A stretch of 64,000 nucleotides of DNA. Origin: Ascarosepion bandense. Taxonomy: Eukaryota > Mollusca > Cephalopoda > Sepiida > Sepiidae. Positions 1 to 11,129 of the stretch are shown here, in pieces (position 1 is the stretch's first letter; each line of letters opens with the position of its first letter). Made by a program: the position numbers and the translations under genes. A model generated the notes under the pieces. That model was not told where the DNA came from. It saw nothing but the letters and a program-made list of their open reading frames with translations, and searched no databases. The stretch spans positions 2,753,001-2,817,000 of the forward strand of contig JBBBDQ010001294.1 in NCBI GenBank assembly GCA_037127315.1, in the 5' to 3' direction.

Positions 1-360
1 ATTTATACATTTAGCAGTTGCAATGTGTCCATAAAAGTTTGGCCAAAAAGCACCCTTTTTTTGTCGGCAGGGAAAATTTAATTCCCCATAATGATAATGC
101 AAGGTAAGAATAACACTGAAAAAAAGTTTGGAACTTGGCTGGTCTGTTCTATCCAACTTGCCATATTCACATTGTACCAACCAATTCTTACCTTTTTTTT
201 ATTGCTGCAAAGGTTTTTGATTGGCAAAACATTCACTAATAAAAACCGGGTTCAAGAATTTGTCAGAAATTTTTACATAAAAAACTGTGGAATTTTACTC
301 AAAAAGTATCAGAGTTCTGCCTGATAAATGACAAAAAAGCATTGAAAATAATGGTGAATA
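1..360. other. AT-rich sequence without recognised feature
   Basis: No coding exon, RNA gene or repeat that I can name. A 77-codon open frame at 91-324 has no family resemblance and no splice or codon support, so I treat it as chance. Confidence 0.4.
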
Positions 361-594
361 TCAGTCAGTCAGTTAAGTACCATAAGTGATACACACTTGG
401 GTGATCATGTCTCAAAATAGACATTACTGACTAAGTAAAAGTTTATTTCCTACAGTAGATGGTCATTACTTTCTGCAATAGACTGGTTGCTAGCCAAGGC
501 TATAGAACCCAAATTGTCTTGTTATTTAACCAATAGCTGGTGGGAAGAGACAGATTAATACATTTCCCAAGGGTAATTGGATGTAAGTGAACAG
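361..594 (-). mobile_element. SINE fragment (OR2-like), 3' body only
   Basis: The plus strand shows the reverse complement of the SINE 3' region found complete at 1770-2072: the tail that reads GTCAGTCAGTTAAGT, then the segment with CTTGGGTGATCATGTCTC, then CCAAGGCTATAGAACCCAA. The tRNA-like head is missing; the copy breaks at about 594 and is joined to a copy in the opposite orientation. Confidence 0.8.
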
Positions 595-745
595 ATTGGG
601 TTCTATAACCATGGTTGGCAACCAGTCTAGAGCAGAAAGTAATGGAAACCTACTGCAGGAAAATCTTCTGCTCAGTCAGTCACAGATTAAAAAAGACCTG
701 ACCCCCCACCAAGTGCGTATCACTTATGGCACATGACTGACTGAA
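595..745 (+). mobile_element. SINE fragment (OR2-like), plus-strand half copy
   Basis: Starts at TTGGGTTCTATAACC and runs through AACCAGTCTA and TCTGCTCAGTCAGTCA to the terminal GACTGACTGA. It is head-to-head with the preceding minus-strand copy, so the two form an imperfect inverted repeat. Confidence 0.75.
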
Positions 746-1085
746 TTAAATATGATAAATCTCTCTTAAGTGGGGTCAACCAATGTGCAGAATTCTCAAA
801 GAGGCTAGTTGAAGATGATTTTTTCTCCTTCCACATATGGATTAAACAGCAGGACAGATTGGGTTCTGTAGACTTGGTTGGAAACCAGTCTACTGTAGAA
901 AATAATGGCACCTTACTGCAGGAAAATTTTCTGCCCATTCAGTCATCTCTCTTTCAAGACATGATTGCCCAAGAATGTATCACACATGGCACTTGATTGA
1001 CTGACTGAAATATGAAAACATTTCTCTTAAGAAGAATCAACCAATAGGCAGAATTCTTGAGGAGGTCAATACAAGATGGTCAAGG
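728..1085 (+). repeat. Tandem duplication carrying a SINE tail
   Basis: The block after the SINE terminus (728-812: AAATATGATAAATCTCTC, then AAGTGGGGTCAACCAATG and CAGAATTCTC) recurs diverged at 996-1080 (AAATATGAAAACATTTCTC, CAACCAATAGGCAGAATTC). Between them lies another plus-strand SINE 3' body at about 828-1007. The unit is about 265 bp. Confidence 0.7.
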
Positions 1086-1769
1086 ATGTCTTAAAAGTAA
1101 ACCTCAAAGTTAGCAGCATTCTCACTGGTTAGAACTAATTTTTTCAGTATGACTAAAGACCTGTGACACTAGTTTGAGGTGCTTCAAATGCTACTAAATC
1201 AGTCAGCTTCAAGCATACCAAACTGACTGATACTACCAATTCCCAAGTGACAACTTCATCTGCCTGGATTACCATCATCAATGTCACTCAGAGACAGGAT
1301 TAGTCAGATACCATCGCAGTCTTTTAGCTAACATCATCTGGGAATTAAGAATAGAGAAACAAATAATACATAGGATCTGCTGACTCATTTTATCACCATT
1401 ATCAGCTTTTATTAAGTGAATAAAAACATAATAATAGAAAAGTTTTATTAGAAATTCTTTAGTGGAAAATTTCTTCATAGGATACGGTCTCCTTTGGAAG
1501 ACAAAACTTCATCTTTTTAATTAATTCTCATTTTAGACATGCTGGTTTGATGATGACTGTCATAATGTATAAAGAAAAATGCTTGCAAATTGGAAGAAAG
1601 AGAACCTGATAATCTGGCAATCCATCAAATAATCTTGAATCCACATATAATCCATGAAGATGAAGCAATGATTTAAAGTTAATATTCAAATTTGAGACAG
1701 TAGATATTGACTAATGATTTCCAACTACATCAGCCTGTCATTCAAAATAAATGATCTGGCAGATATTCT
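1086..1769. other. No recognised feature
   Basis: AT-rich unique-looking sequence. A 64-codon open frame on the minus strand at 1284-1478 has no recognisable product. Nothing else seen. Confidence 0.4.
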
Positions 1770-2072
1770 CACTCAGTTAAGTGCCATACATGATACACAC
1801 TTGGGTGATCATGTCTTGAAAGAGACATGACTGACTGGGCAAAAAATTATCCCACAGTAAATTGTCATTACTTTCTGCGGTGGATTGGTTGCCAACCAAG
1901 GCTATAGAACCCAATCTCTCCTGTTATTTAATCCATAACTTGAGGGAAGAGATGGATTAATACCTTTCCCAAGGATATTTGCACATAAGTGAATGCAAGG
2001 AATTCAACTGGAATTCGAACTTGGCTCCCCGATTTCTCATTCTGAGCCGATATCCACTGCACCACAACACAC
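1770..2072 (-). mobile_element. Full-length tRNA-derived SINE (OR2-like)
   Basis: On the minus strand the element begins with TGTGGTGCAGTGGATATC, which fits a Pol III A box (TGGTGCAGTGG). About 35 bases later is AGTTCGAATTCCAGTTG, a near-perfect B box (GTTCGAATTCC). It ends about 300 bp later in ACTTAACTGAGTGAG. Tail-proximal sequence includes a GTCTC/GAGAC hairpin. Such tRNA-headed SINEs with this kind of body were first described in octopus; the family name is from memory. Confidence 0.85.
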
Positions 2073-2160
2073 ATCCTGCGGCAGACAATCTACTAATTCT
2101 AAATCCACGATAACTCAAACAGATAGAGGAAGGGTTTAATTTTAATATTCCACTTTGCTA

Positions 2161-2925
2161 ATTTTTTTTTTTTTTTAATCATCTCACCCCAAGCAAGGCA
2201 TTCCACTGCCACTATTGCGCATGGAGCTACATAGGGGAAGGTAAAGAGAAGGAGCGGTTAGACATAGGGAATGTCAGGAGGAAGGTGACAGATGAGTAAG
2301 GATACCGAGGATGAGGGTTGGGCAGATGGGAAGAGTGTTTGATAGAATGGGAGCAGGTTAGTGTGTTAGGAGGTGTCTATTGACCTTACATTTAAACTCC
2401 TGGAGATTGTAGCCATTGGGGAAGCAATCGTTTGGAAGAGAATTCTACAGTCGGGAAGTGCGAGGAAAGAAACTGTTGGAGTGGAAGTTACGGCTGCATT
2501 TTATCGGTTTCACTGGGTGGGATCTAGTTGCTAATCTAGTATCTCGTTCAAATTCGTATTTAGGGGGCACCAGTGATCTAAGTTCATCGGAGCAGAAGCC
2601 ATGAAAGTATTTATAGAAGAAACACAGGGAAGCCACGTCGCGCCAGTGGGAGAGAGACTGCAGGCGGTCTGCCAAGACGGTATCTATCACATTACAGACC
2701 CTCCTCTGAACCTTATCGAGAAGCCAGAGGAGAACAGCAGGAGCACCCGACCAGATATGGCAGCAGTATTCAATGCACGGGTGGATGGTAGATTTCTAAA
2801 TGTGCAGGATAGATTTAGACGGAAAAAACTTCCGGGCCCTACACAAAGAACCGACTTTCATAGCAGTGGATTTAGCAATGGATTCGATATAGTCATTCAA
2901 GGATGGTGTAGTGGAACACCCTTCT
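2161..2925 (-). pseudogene. CR1/Jockey-type LINE, 3' end with RT C-terminus
   Basis: The T-run at 2162-2176 is the poly(A) tail of a minus-strand element. Next comes the family's terminal 3' UTR (minus: CTTGCTTGGGGTGAGATGAT) and then the ORF2 C-terminus. The minus-strand frame 2445-2690 contains ASLCFFYKYFHGFCSDEL and SFFPRTSRL, the family's conserved carboxy-terminal block; broken reading continues to about 2920 (HPCIEYCCHIWSGAPAVLL). 5' truncated. Its 3' UTR is strikingly similar to the inverted copy at 10428-10810, so both belong to one subfamily. Confidence 0.85.
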
Positions 2926-2970
2926 GTCTCCAGGCTTTTCAGCCAACTTTAATCTTCAAAAACTAAAACT
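2905..2970 (+). mobile_element. LINE fragment in plus orientation
   Basis: Plus-strand text that translates as (L/S)GTPFCLQAFQPTLIFKN, a diverged form of the LINE block LWNSLP-CFPDGYNLQKF. It abuts the minus-strand copy on its left. The same sequence occurs inverted at 3398-3457. Confidence 0.6.
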
Positions 2971-3089
2971 TGACTAATAATTTCAAATTTAGAATCAAAA
3001 TTCTGGATATAAACATCAACTGTAGTTTCATTAGCTATTTTATCCATGACGAATGTCTGCTTTGAAGTTGCTCACATGGTTTTTATCTT

Positions 3090-3410
3090 TTTTTAATTGA
3101 TATCACCTCATGCAAGGTAGTAAAGCCACTAAGACACAAGGGGTTTCAGGGTGTGGAAGAATTAGGAACAGAAATATTAATGAATGTGAAGAGGAAGTAG
3201 TAATAAAGAGGACATTAGTTAGCATTAGATTGTAGCCTTCGGGGAAGAAAATATACGAAAGGGAATTCCACAGGTAGGATGTGTGAGAAAAGAAGCTGCT
3301 AGAGTAGAAATTGCAGTATCATTTTATCAGTTTCAGAGTAAATTCATACATAGGTGGCACCAGTGAAATAAATTCATTGGAGCAGAATGCATCTAAGTTT
3401 TTGAAGATTA
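3090..3410 (-). pseudogene. LINE 3' fragment (CR1/Jockey-type)
   Basis: Minus-strand 3' end recognised from the plus-strand text TTAATTGATATCACCTCATG followed by CAAGGTAGTAAAGCCACT, then the C-terminal block near 3240-3400 (GCCTTCGGGGAAGAAAATAT, GGCACCAGTGAAATAAATTC). Strongly decayed; no intact frame. Confidence 0.7.
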
Positions 3411-3800
3411 AAGTTGGCTGAAAAGTCTGGAGACAGAAGGGTGTTCCACAAGCGAGATGTGCAAGAAAAAAATCTGCTAGCATAGGATTTACGACTTCAT
3501 CTAACTACCTCAACTGTAAATTGTTGAGATTTCATCCCCAGTCTAGTACTGCTCTTAAATTCAAAACATCTATGTACCATAGTGAAGAGCTCATCTGAAC
3601 AGTTAAACCTCAAAGCATTTACAAAAGTATTTATAGAAAAGGCACAAAGAGGCAAGCTTATGATGGTAGGAAAGTAACTGAAGCTAAGTTGCCAGGTCAT
3701 GACTGATAGTTTGCTGATTCTTTTTTGGATTTTCTCAAGGAGCTCAAGGTAAATAGCAGTAGCACCAGACCATATGGGACAGCAATATTATAATTATGGT
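3411..3800 (-). pseudogene. Second LINE C-terminal fragment, rearranged
   Basis: A second, partly repeated copy of the same C-terminal coding block follows at once (GTTCCACAAGCGAGATG, then GAAGAGCTCATCTGAACAG and the approximately 67-codon minus frame 3497-3700 with NTFVNALRFNCSDELFT). Two consecutive C-termini mean a nested or recombined pair of LINEs. Confidence 0.6.
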
Positions 3801-3886
3801 AGATTTATAGATATGAGTGAATATATAGATCAGAATCTGACAAGACGCATAGAATAAGTAAAGAACAAGTAGGAAAAAACTGGCTT

Positions 3887-3978
3887 TAACAAGCTTCTTC
3901 AGAAATTTATTAAAGATGAATGATTTAAACATCTAAAAGACAGTATGTTGATTGAGGTATGGTTTCATTGGTCAGATA
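3887..3978. repeat. Left inverted arm of array-bearing element
   Basis: This roughly 91-bp segment is the reverse complement (about 85 percent by eye) of 5000-5090. Shared blocks include AAGCTTCTTCAGA, AAGATGAATGATTTAAA and GGTTTCATTGGTCAGATA. The two arms enclose the 43-bp array, which makes one structured element. Confidence 0.8.
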
Positions 3979-4057
3979 CATGTCAGATGTGACAAACAAT
4001 GGATGAATATTAAATGTAGAAGCAAAAAACTTGTGTCTGTTTAAATATGTGTGCCAA

Positions 4058-5003
4058 AGACTAATACTCATTCATTGCTTTATCACCTGTGGCACATATA
4101 AGACTAATACTCATTCATTGCTTTATCACCTGTGGCACAAATAAGACTAATACTCATTCATTGCTTTATCACCTGTGGCACATATAAGACTAATACTCAT
4201 TCATTGCTTTATCACCTGTGGCACATATAAGACTAATACTCATTCATTGCTTTATCACCTGTGGCACATATAAGACTAATACTCATTCATTGCTTTATCA
4301 CCTGTGGCACATATAAGACTAATACTCATTCATTGCTTTATCACCTGTGGCACATATAAGACTAATACTCATTCATTGCTTTATCACCTGTGGCACATAT
4401 AAGACTAATACTCATTCATTGCTTTATCACCTGTGGCACATATAAGACTAATACTCATTCATTGCTTTATCACCTGTGGCACATATAAGACTAATACTCA
4501 TTCATTGCTTTATCACCTGTGGCACATATAAGACTAATACTCATTCATTGCTTTATCACCTGTGGCACATATAAGACTAATACTCATTCATTGCTTTATC
4601 ACCTGTGGCACATATAAGACTAATACTCATTCATTGCTTTATCACCTGTGGCACATATAAGACTAATACTCATTCATTGCTTTATCACCTGTGGCACATA
4701 TAAGACTAATACTCATTCATTGCTTTATCACCTGTGGCACATATAAGACTAATACTCATTCATTGCTTTATCACCTGTGGCACATATAAGACTAATACTC
4801 ATTCATTGCTTTATCACCTGTGGCACATATAAGACTAATACTCATTCATTGCTTTATCACCTGTGGCACATATAAGACTAATACTCATTCATTGCTTTAT
4901 CACCTGTGGCACATATAAGACTAATACTCATTCATTGCTTTATCACCTGTGGCACATATAAGACTAATACTCATTCATTGCTTTATCACCTGTGGCACAT
5001 ATC
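4058..5003. repeat. 22-copy, 43-bp minisatellite
   Basis: The unit begins AGACTAATACTCATTCATTG and ends CACCTGTGGCACATATA; copies recur exactly every 43 bp (4058, 4101, ...). The span of 946 bp equals 22 units. Copies are almost identical; I saw one substitution (CACAAATA for CACATATA near 4136). Since 43 is not a multiple of 3 it cannot encode a simple peptide repeat. The homogeneity implies recent expansion or gene conversion. Confidence 0.95.
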
Positions 5004-5090
5004 TGACCAATGAAACCAGACTTCAATCAATACACTGTCTTTTAAATTTTAAATCATTCATCTTTAAAGAATCTCTGAAGAAGCTTGTTG
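5000..5090. repeat. Right inverted arm of array-bearing element
   Basis: Begins TATCTGACCAATGAAACC directly at the end of the 43-bp array and ends at AAGAAGCTTGTT; it pairs with 3887-3978 in inverted orientation. Confidence 0.8.
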
Positions 5091-5149
5091 AAGAGAAATA
5101 TGTTAGATTAAAGACACTTTTTTCTTACTTCTTCTTTACTTATTATATT

Positions 5150-5600
5150 CACTGTTTTTTTAATCATTTCACCCCAAGCAAGACAGTTTTACTGCCTGTT
5201 TCACAGGGGGTTACATAGAGGGAAAGTGATGAGAAAGAGGAGTAAGTTATAGGGGGTATCAGGAAGAGGGTGATAGAAGGATGAGAATACTGGTGTGATG
5301 GAGGTGGGGTGGATGGAGAAAAGAGCTTGAGAGAAAGGATGTGAGTCAAGGAGATGGGAGATGACTATTGACCTTACATTTAAATTCTTTGAGATTGTAG
5401 CCTTCGGGGAAGAAAATATACGAAAGGGAATTCCACAGGTAGGAAGTGTGAAAAAAGAAGCTGCTAGAGTAGAAATTGCAGTAACATTTTATCAGTTTCA
5501 GAGTAAATTCATACATAGGTGGCACCAGTGAGATAAGTTCATTGGAGCAGAAGCCATGAAAGTATTTGTAGAAGTGACACAGGGAAGCCACATCATAAAT
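5150..5600 (-). pseudogene. LINE 3' end (CR1/Jockey-type)
   Basis: A short T-run (tail) is followed by AATCATTTCACCCCAAGCAA (reverse complement of the family terminus), then 3' UTR, then a C-terminal coding frame on the minus strand at 5346-5591 (MASLCHFYKYFHGFCSNEL). 5' truncated at about 5600. Confidence 0.8.
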
Positions 5601-7370
5601 TATGTGAAAAGTTCAAGTGATAGACAAGACCATTGATCAATTCACAGATGATATCAGGATTGGACAGGAAGAAATGAATTAGAGCCATGGATTAGAGAAA
5701 TGAATGAAATTAGGGGGTCAAGGTGAGTTCATTTGAGGATGATCAGATAGATAACATTTTATAGATTTTAATAGTATTTTGATTTTGTAATCATGAGCTA
5801 ATCATTTATAATTGTAGATTTCTTTCTGGCTTATCAGGTAACTAGTGGATAGTAAAATCTACCCTAGGGCCTTCCTAAATCCAACTATTGGGTTATATGA
5901 CATAGAGTAATTTCAAGAGAATTTTTTAGGTGTGGGGGTTATATTTTATATAGTAAAAAATAACATGAAAAATTACTTAAATAATAGTATCTCCATCATA
6001 GCAAGTATGTAAGAATTATGATGAAAGGAATTCAGCATCTTGAAGAATATTATATTATTTATTTACTTTTAGGCTTTTTTACTTTTATTTTTATGTGGAT
6101 ATGATCTACATAAATGGGTGCATCACTTCACTTAAAGATTTCAAGTTGTCATAAAATAATGTTACTTCTAAAATATTTGCACTATTAGGAAATAAATAAA
6201 TTTTAAAAAAATCTCAGATTAAAGAAAAGGAAGTTTTCAATTTCAAACAATGAAGATATATCAGCAACTTCAGGAGATAAATACTGGAAAATTTCATATT
6301 TAAAAAAAAAGATAAAAACAGATTTTCCTCTCTTTGTTAATTGAAAAAGAACTCTTCATCGGAAAAGAAGGATTTAAAAAATTATTTCTTAAAAGAGAAG
6401 GAAACAAGAATAATAAAGAAAATGATGAGAAAGTTTGTGTTTTGACAACACTGACATATGACCTTATTTACCTTGATAATATGTATTAAAAATGATAAAT
6501 ATAAAGTAAAATGTTTGCATTTTAATAAGTTATTGTCAGTAAGAATGTGCATAACTCCAAAACTATAAAATAATGAAAATGAACGAATAATTTTTTTGAA
6601 AAATCTAAAAGAAAAAGATTTTGTATTTTTTTATTGTGCCCTCCCTGCCCAAAAATAAAAACAATGAAGAATAAAAATAATTTTTTTCTTAAATGGGAGA
6701 TAAAATAAAAAAAATCCTGCCACAGAAGAAAACATTTAAAATGACTGCTAAAAAATGACACACTCTTAATTTTAAAAAATGGAGATAAAAAACAAACAGC
6801 TGAGAAAGAACACAAAACAGAAACTGTGGGTTTTAGTTGGAAGAAAAAGAAGGAAAAATAAAACAAGACAAAAATTAACCAGAACTTACGTATAATGTTG
6901 AATCTTTTAAAATCTCTGGTGTGATGAGACAGCCTGCATCCCGTAGTAAGATTCACAAATGACTGATGATGTTACTTTGAAGAGACAGCAGAACACTCAG
7001 TCCTTGCAAGTTTATGGATCAGATTGTGGGGTGTTGGCAGGCAGAAGTGCATACTGACATGTGTTTCATGAATACACATACGGGTTTCTGCATGCATACA
7101 TGTTGCTCTGTGTATTTGTACAAAATAATGTGTACGCTGATTGAACAAGAACTTGTGCACTATATATGTACATGCATGTGTATAATTTTCTGTCAATTTC
7201 AATCTGCATATAGAAAGAAATTGTGCATGTTCACATCAACACATATCCACACATATGTACTCACGTATACAGAAAGATGTGAATTTATAATTTAATGCTA
7301 TATTAATGTTTGTAAATATGTAAGCATAAAATTATTTTTTGCATTCAATCATGGTGTACTTGTTAGCATA
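5601..7370. other. Long AT-rich stretch, no firm gene
   Basis: No recognised mobile element. On the minus strand at about 6893-6960 an open frame (reads CRLSHHTRDFKRFNII) is followed by a good donor-like GTAAGT, so a small exon is possible, but the acceptor is weak and nothing supports its function. The 7014-7295 region is CA/TG-biased with open frames in both strands, typical of simple sequence. Confidence 0.35.
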
Positions 7371-8165
7371 TGCAGGGTGTGATGGTTAAATTGTCTCCAT
7401 CTTATATTTTTACTTTTGCACATGCACGTTGCTTATTATTGATCTTGCTAACTGCAACCTATAGTAGGATCAGTTGGGCACCATCTGCAAGAAAAAGAGC
7501 ATCATGATACAATTCACTCTGGCAAAAATTTGGAAACAGCATGATGCATTTGCACCAAAAGCTTCAATACAAATATTTCAAATTGCTTGGGTGTCGAACT
7601 GAGGACAATGCAAAGGATTTGGAAAGAATTGGATGAGTCTAGTAATGATTATGACAATACAACTGCCCGGAAAACTCACCCTGATTGTTCTGTTAAGAAA
7701 AGAACTCTCAAATTTGTTTGTGAGAACCTAAGACACAACACTGAGGCCTACCTTCAGAAATTAGTGCCACCCTGAATCAAGAAAGTGGTTGCTGGAAGCA
7801 AAAGCATGCAGCACCATGTCACACAAACATGAGAACCTAGTTATGGCTGTCATATGGTTTACACAACCACATCAATCCTTACATCTGGCCACCTAATTCC
7901 CCATACTGCAACCTACTTGATTATTACATGTAGAGCACATTTGAGCGAGAGACCAACAAAACTCCTTGTAACACCCGACAAATTGAAAGCACAGATCCCG
8001 AAGCTGTCTGAAAGCCATGGCTGAAGTCAATGGTGCTTTTATTGAATAAATTTATTCTTTAGTATTTCAAAACATTTTTGTGTAAATTTGGTGAATATAT
8101 CTTAAATTGAGATGTTAGTGCTATTTTCATTTTTACATAATTTAGATAGCAATTTAACCCTTGCA
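7371..8165 (+). pseudogene. Tc1/mariner-like transposon, deleted and decayed
   Basis: The 5' end reads CAGGGTGTGATGGTTAAATTG and the 3' end near 8150-8165 reads CAATTTAACCC, consistent with inverted termini. Inside, frame 7587-7775 gives GVELRTMQRIWKELDESSND, a helix-turn-helix-type N-terminal region of mariner transposases. The region 7880-8045 matches the C-terminal catalytic part (WPPNSPxCNxLDYY-like, then VERETNKT-like). At about 0.8 kb it is shorter than a 1.3-kb mariner; the centre with the first catalytic Asp is missing. Stops and frameshifts make it inactive. Confidence 0.75.
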
Positions 8166-8354
8166 CTTGTACATGTTTGTCTATACTCGTATGTATAAGG
8201 TAAAATATATATTTATGCAATTCTAAAAATCCATATTAAAGTATTGTTAAAACACATATGTATGCTATCTTATACATAGATACATAAGTGAATAATAATC
8301 TACAGACTATTCATCTCTCTCCTTATATATGTATATACATGTGTGTGTATGTGT

Positions 8355-8711
8355 TTTTTTTTTTTTTTTGGTTTTTGTTTTTAATCATTTCACCCCAATC
8401 AAGGCAGAACTGCCACTAGTGCACAGAGGGTTACATAAGATGTGAGTGATGAGAAAGTTACAGGGGAGTCAGAGAATGATTAAGAAAAAATGAGAATACA
8501 GGTGTGAAGAGGGCTGTATGAGAATACAGTGGAAAGGAAGAATAACATGATACAAGGTTTTGTCATTGAAAGGATGAGTCAAGAAGATAAGAGATGGCAG
8601 TTGACTTTGCATTTAAATTCTTGGAGATTGTAGCTTTCAGGAAAGCAAGTATACGGAAGGGAATTCTACAGGCAGGAAGTGTGAGCAAAGAAGATGATAG
8701 AGTAGAAGTAT
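8355..8711 (-). mobile_element. LINE 3' end (CR1/Jockey-type)
   Basis: T-run at about 8354-8370 followed by TTTAATCATTTCACCCCAAT (reverse of the LINE terminus) and the 3' UTR, up to the C-terminal block GGGAATTCTACAGGCAGGAA. Truncated directly next to the 24-bp array. Confidence 0.75.
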
Positions 8712-8741
8712 GCATGTGTGATGTGATTTGGTGTTAGTTTT

Positions 8742-9174
8742 TATTGGTCACATATGTGTCACATTTATTGGTCACATATGTGTCACATTTATTGGTCACA
8801 TATGTGTCACATTCATTGGTCACATATGTGTCACATTCATTGGTCACATATGTGTCACATTTATTGGTCACATATGTGTCACATTTATTGGTCACATACG
8901 TGTCACATTTATTGGTCACATATGTGTCACATTTATTGGTCACATATGTGTCACATTTATTGGTCACATATGTGTCACATTTATTGGTCACATATGTGTC
9001 ACATTTATTGGTCACATATGTGTCACATTTATTGGTCACATATGTGTCACATTCATTGGTCACATATGTGTCACATTTATTGGTCACATATGTGTCACAT
9101 TTATTGGTCACATATGTGTCACATTCATTGGTCACATATGTGTCACATTTATTGGTCACATATGTGTCACATGT
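8742..9174. repeat. 18-copy, 24-bp minisatellite with palindromic core
   Basis: The unit is TTGGTCACATATGTGTCACA plus TTTA or TTCA. Copies recur every 24 bp, about 18 in all. Each holds the palindrome CACATATGTG; one copy has CACATACGTG. Copies alternate irregularly between TTTATTGG and TTCATTGG. Because 24 is divisible by 3, several frames on both strands stay open (octapeptides such as VTFIGHIC); these are artefacts. Confidence 0.95.
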
Positions 9175-9539
9175 ATTAAAGCTGTAGATAATTTTTAAAT
9201 GTATGTGTGTGTAATATTTTGGATGGTTTCCTGTTTAGGATTAGATTTTCTGTTCATTTTAAGATTTTTATGTTCTCTGCAATCTTGATCTCTTCAAGTC
9301 TAGAGTTAATTGTTATCTTTCCTGCATGGCCACATGAACTTCACTTCTTGCCTTTTCTCACATACCACACTCCACAGTAACTTCTTAACTATGGGCTCTT
9401 GGGCTTTTTACTAAATCCATGGTATTATCCCTGTCCTAAACATAATAGCCCAGGAGACTCAAATCAGCAGAGCTAGGAGGCCGCATGTTGAGAGTGATAT
9501 CATAAAAATTTACAGATCAAAAATCTCTCTTGCACATTT
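9175..9539. other. No recognised feature
   Basis: Unique-looking sequence between the array and a LINE fragment; nothing supported. Confidence 0.4.
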
Positions 9540-10090
9540 ATAAATCTACAATTTGTCTATGCAGTGAGAACTGTTGCCATATCTGGTTGGGTACTCCTGC
9601 TATTCATCTCAGGGTTTTCTACAAAATCTAAAAGAATGATCTGCTATATAATCGATCCCAATTTAACAGCTTGACTTCAGTACACTTTCTCACCATCAGG
9701 ATGTAGCTTCCTCTGTATTTTCTACAAATATTTCACAGCTTCTTTCCTTGATGACTCAACCACATACATTTACTCAGGCTACTAGATTGGTATCTAGGTC
9801 CCACTTTTTTACTGTGAAAACTAAGAAATATAACCACCACTTCTACTCTGTCAGCTTCTTTTCTTGTACTTCCAGCCCAGGGAACTCCCTTCTGTATACT
9901 TGCTTCTTTTATAACTACAATCTCCAAAAGTTTAAATGCAATGTCAATTGCAATCTTTTGTCTCCTTGACAATTTTATTTTTTCTTTAACATTCCTTGTA
10001 TCCTGTTCTTTTTGCCTTTCCATTTTCCTTTACTGTAACCCTCTACACACTACTATCTTGTTTGCAGTGAAATGATTATTAAAAAAAAGT
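9540..10090 (+). pseudogene. LINE 3' part (CR1/Jockey-type)
   Basis: Plus-strand copy running from decayed RT C-terminus (text near 9640-9740 reads like IDPNLTA, FYKYFTA) through frame 9748-9969 (TRLVSRSHFFTVKTKKYNHH, SSPGNSLLYTCFF) to the 3' terminus AGTGAAATGATTATTAAAAA at about 10090. Confidence 0.75.
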
Positions 10091-10427
10091 GAAAGATATA
10101 CATCCAGTTTTCTCTGTGCTATTCCATCAATCTAGAGGCAGACTAGCATGTACAGCAACTCTATAGGGATATTGGTATTGAACCTCAGGAAGAAGTTGAG
10201 TAAAATGAAATGGCCTTCATTGTAGCTGATATTAACGATGTTCACTATTAGGGATGTTTTATTGCAGCAGTTCACTTTCAAATCTTCAGTGAATTCTGGA
10301 AACATGCTTATGATATCTGAGCACTTAGAATATCTTTTTCTCTTGGTTATAGATTTTGGCTTGAATTTTCCAGTTCACCCACATCCTTGTACATGAAAGA
10401 TCTTTCTCATTTTGAATAACCGAGCTA
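10091..10427. other. No recognised feature
   Basis: AT-rich filler between two LINE fragments; no family identified. Confidence 0.35.
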
Positions 10428-10810
10428 TTAGCAACTAGATCCCACCCTTTTACAGTGAAACCGATAAAATGCAGCCGTAACTTCTACTCCAACAGTTTCT
10501 TTCCTCGCACTTCCCGACTGTGGAATTCTCTTCCAAACGATTGCTTCCCCGACGGCTACAATCTCCAGGAGTTTAAATGTAAGGTCAATAGACACCTCCT
10601 AACACACTAACCTGTTCCCATTCTATCAAGCACTCTTCCCATCTGCCCGACCCTCATCCTCGGTATCCTTACTCATCTGTCACCTTTCTCCTGACATTCC
10701 CTATGTCTATCCACTCCTTCTCTTTACCTTCCCCTATGTAGCCCCATGCGCAATAGTGACAGTGGAATGCCTTGCTTGGGGTGAGATGATTTAAAAAAAA
10801 AAAAAAAAAA
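10428..10810 (+). mobile_element. Young-looking LINE 3' end (CR1/Jockey-type)
   Basis: Reads as C-terminal coding sequence (SNSFFPRTSRLWNSLPNDCF by eye), a 3' UTR, then CTTGCTTGGGGTGAGATGAT and an A-run of 18 at 10791-10810. The 3' UTR closely matches the minus copy at 2161-2550. Confidence 0.85.
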
Positions 10811-11129
10811 TTTTAGAATTGCTGTGATTAGTGGCTATTAATATAAGTATAGTGAGCCTTTTCATTTCGTTTGACAGATTGGAAGCTGCTATGTTAATGA
10901 CCTTGATAAGCAATCCCCTAATACGAAAATGTTTAGAGAGTGCCTTGATTGTCAGGTCATTTACAATAAATTTTCACCCAGTCTATTACAACATTTCACC
11001 ATTCCTGGCAGATCTTCTATTAGTGTGGAATGTATACTAACAAAAGAGAGAGAAAGAAAAAGAAAAGGAATTTAAAGGAAATTGGATAGGTTCCCCCTCT
11101 CTCTATATATATGTATATTATAAAATTGT

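Noticed and set aside
4058..5003. CRISPR-like array
   Set aside because: The 43-bp units are contiguous with no unique spacers, the context is metazoan and no cas genes are near. It is a minisatellite.
6893..6960. Host exon ending in GTAAGT on the minus strand
   Set aside because: Only the donor is convincing; the acceptor is weak, the frame is short and nothing links it to the exons at 45 and 62 kb.
8728..9198. Repetitive proteins of 141-156 residues on both strands
   Set aside because: The 24-bp repeat is divisible by three, so several frames stay open automatically; no start context, splice sites or conservation.
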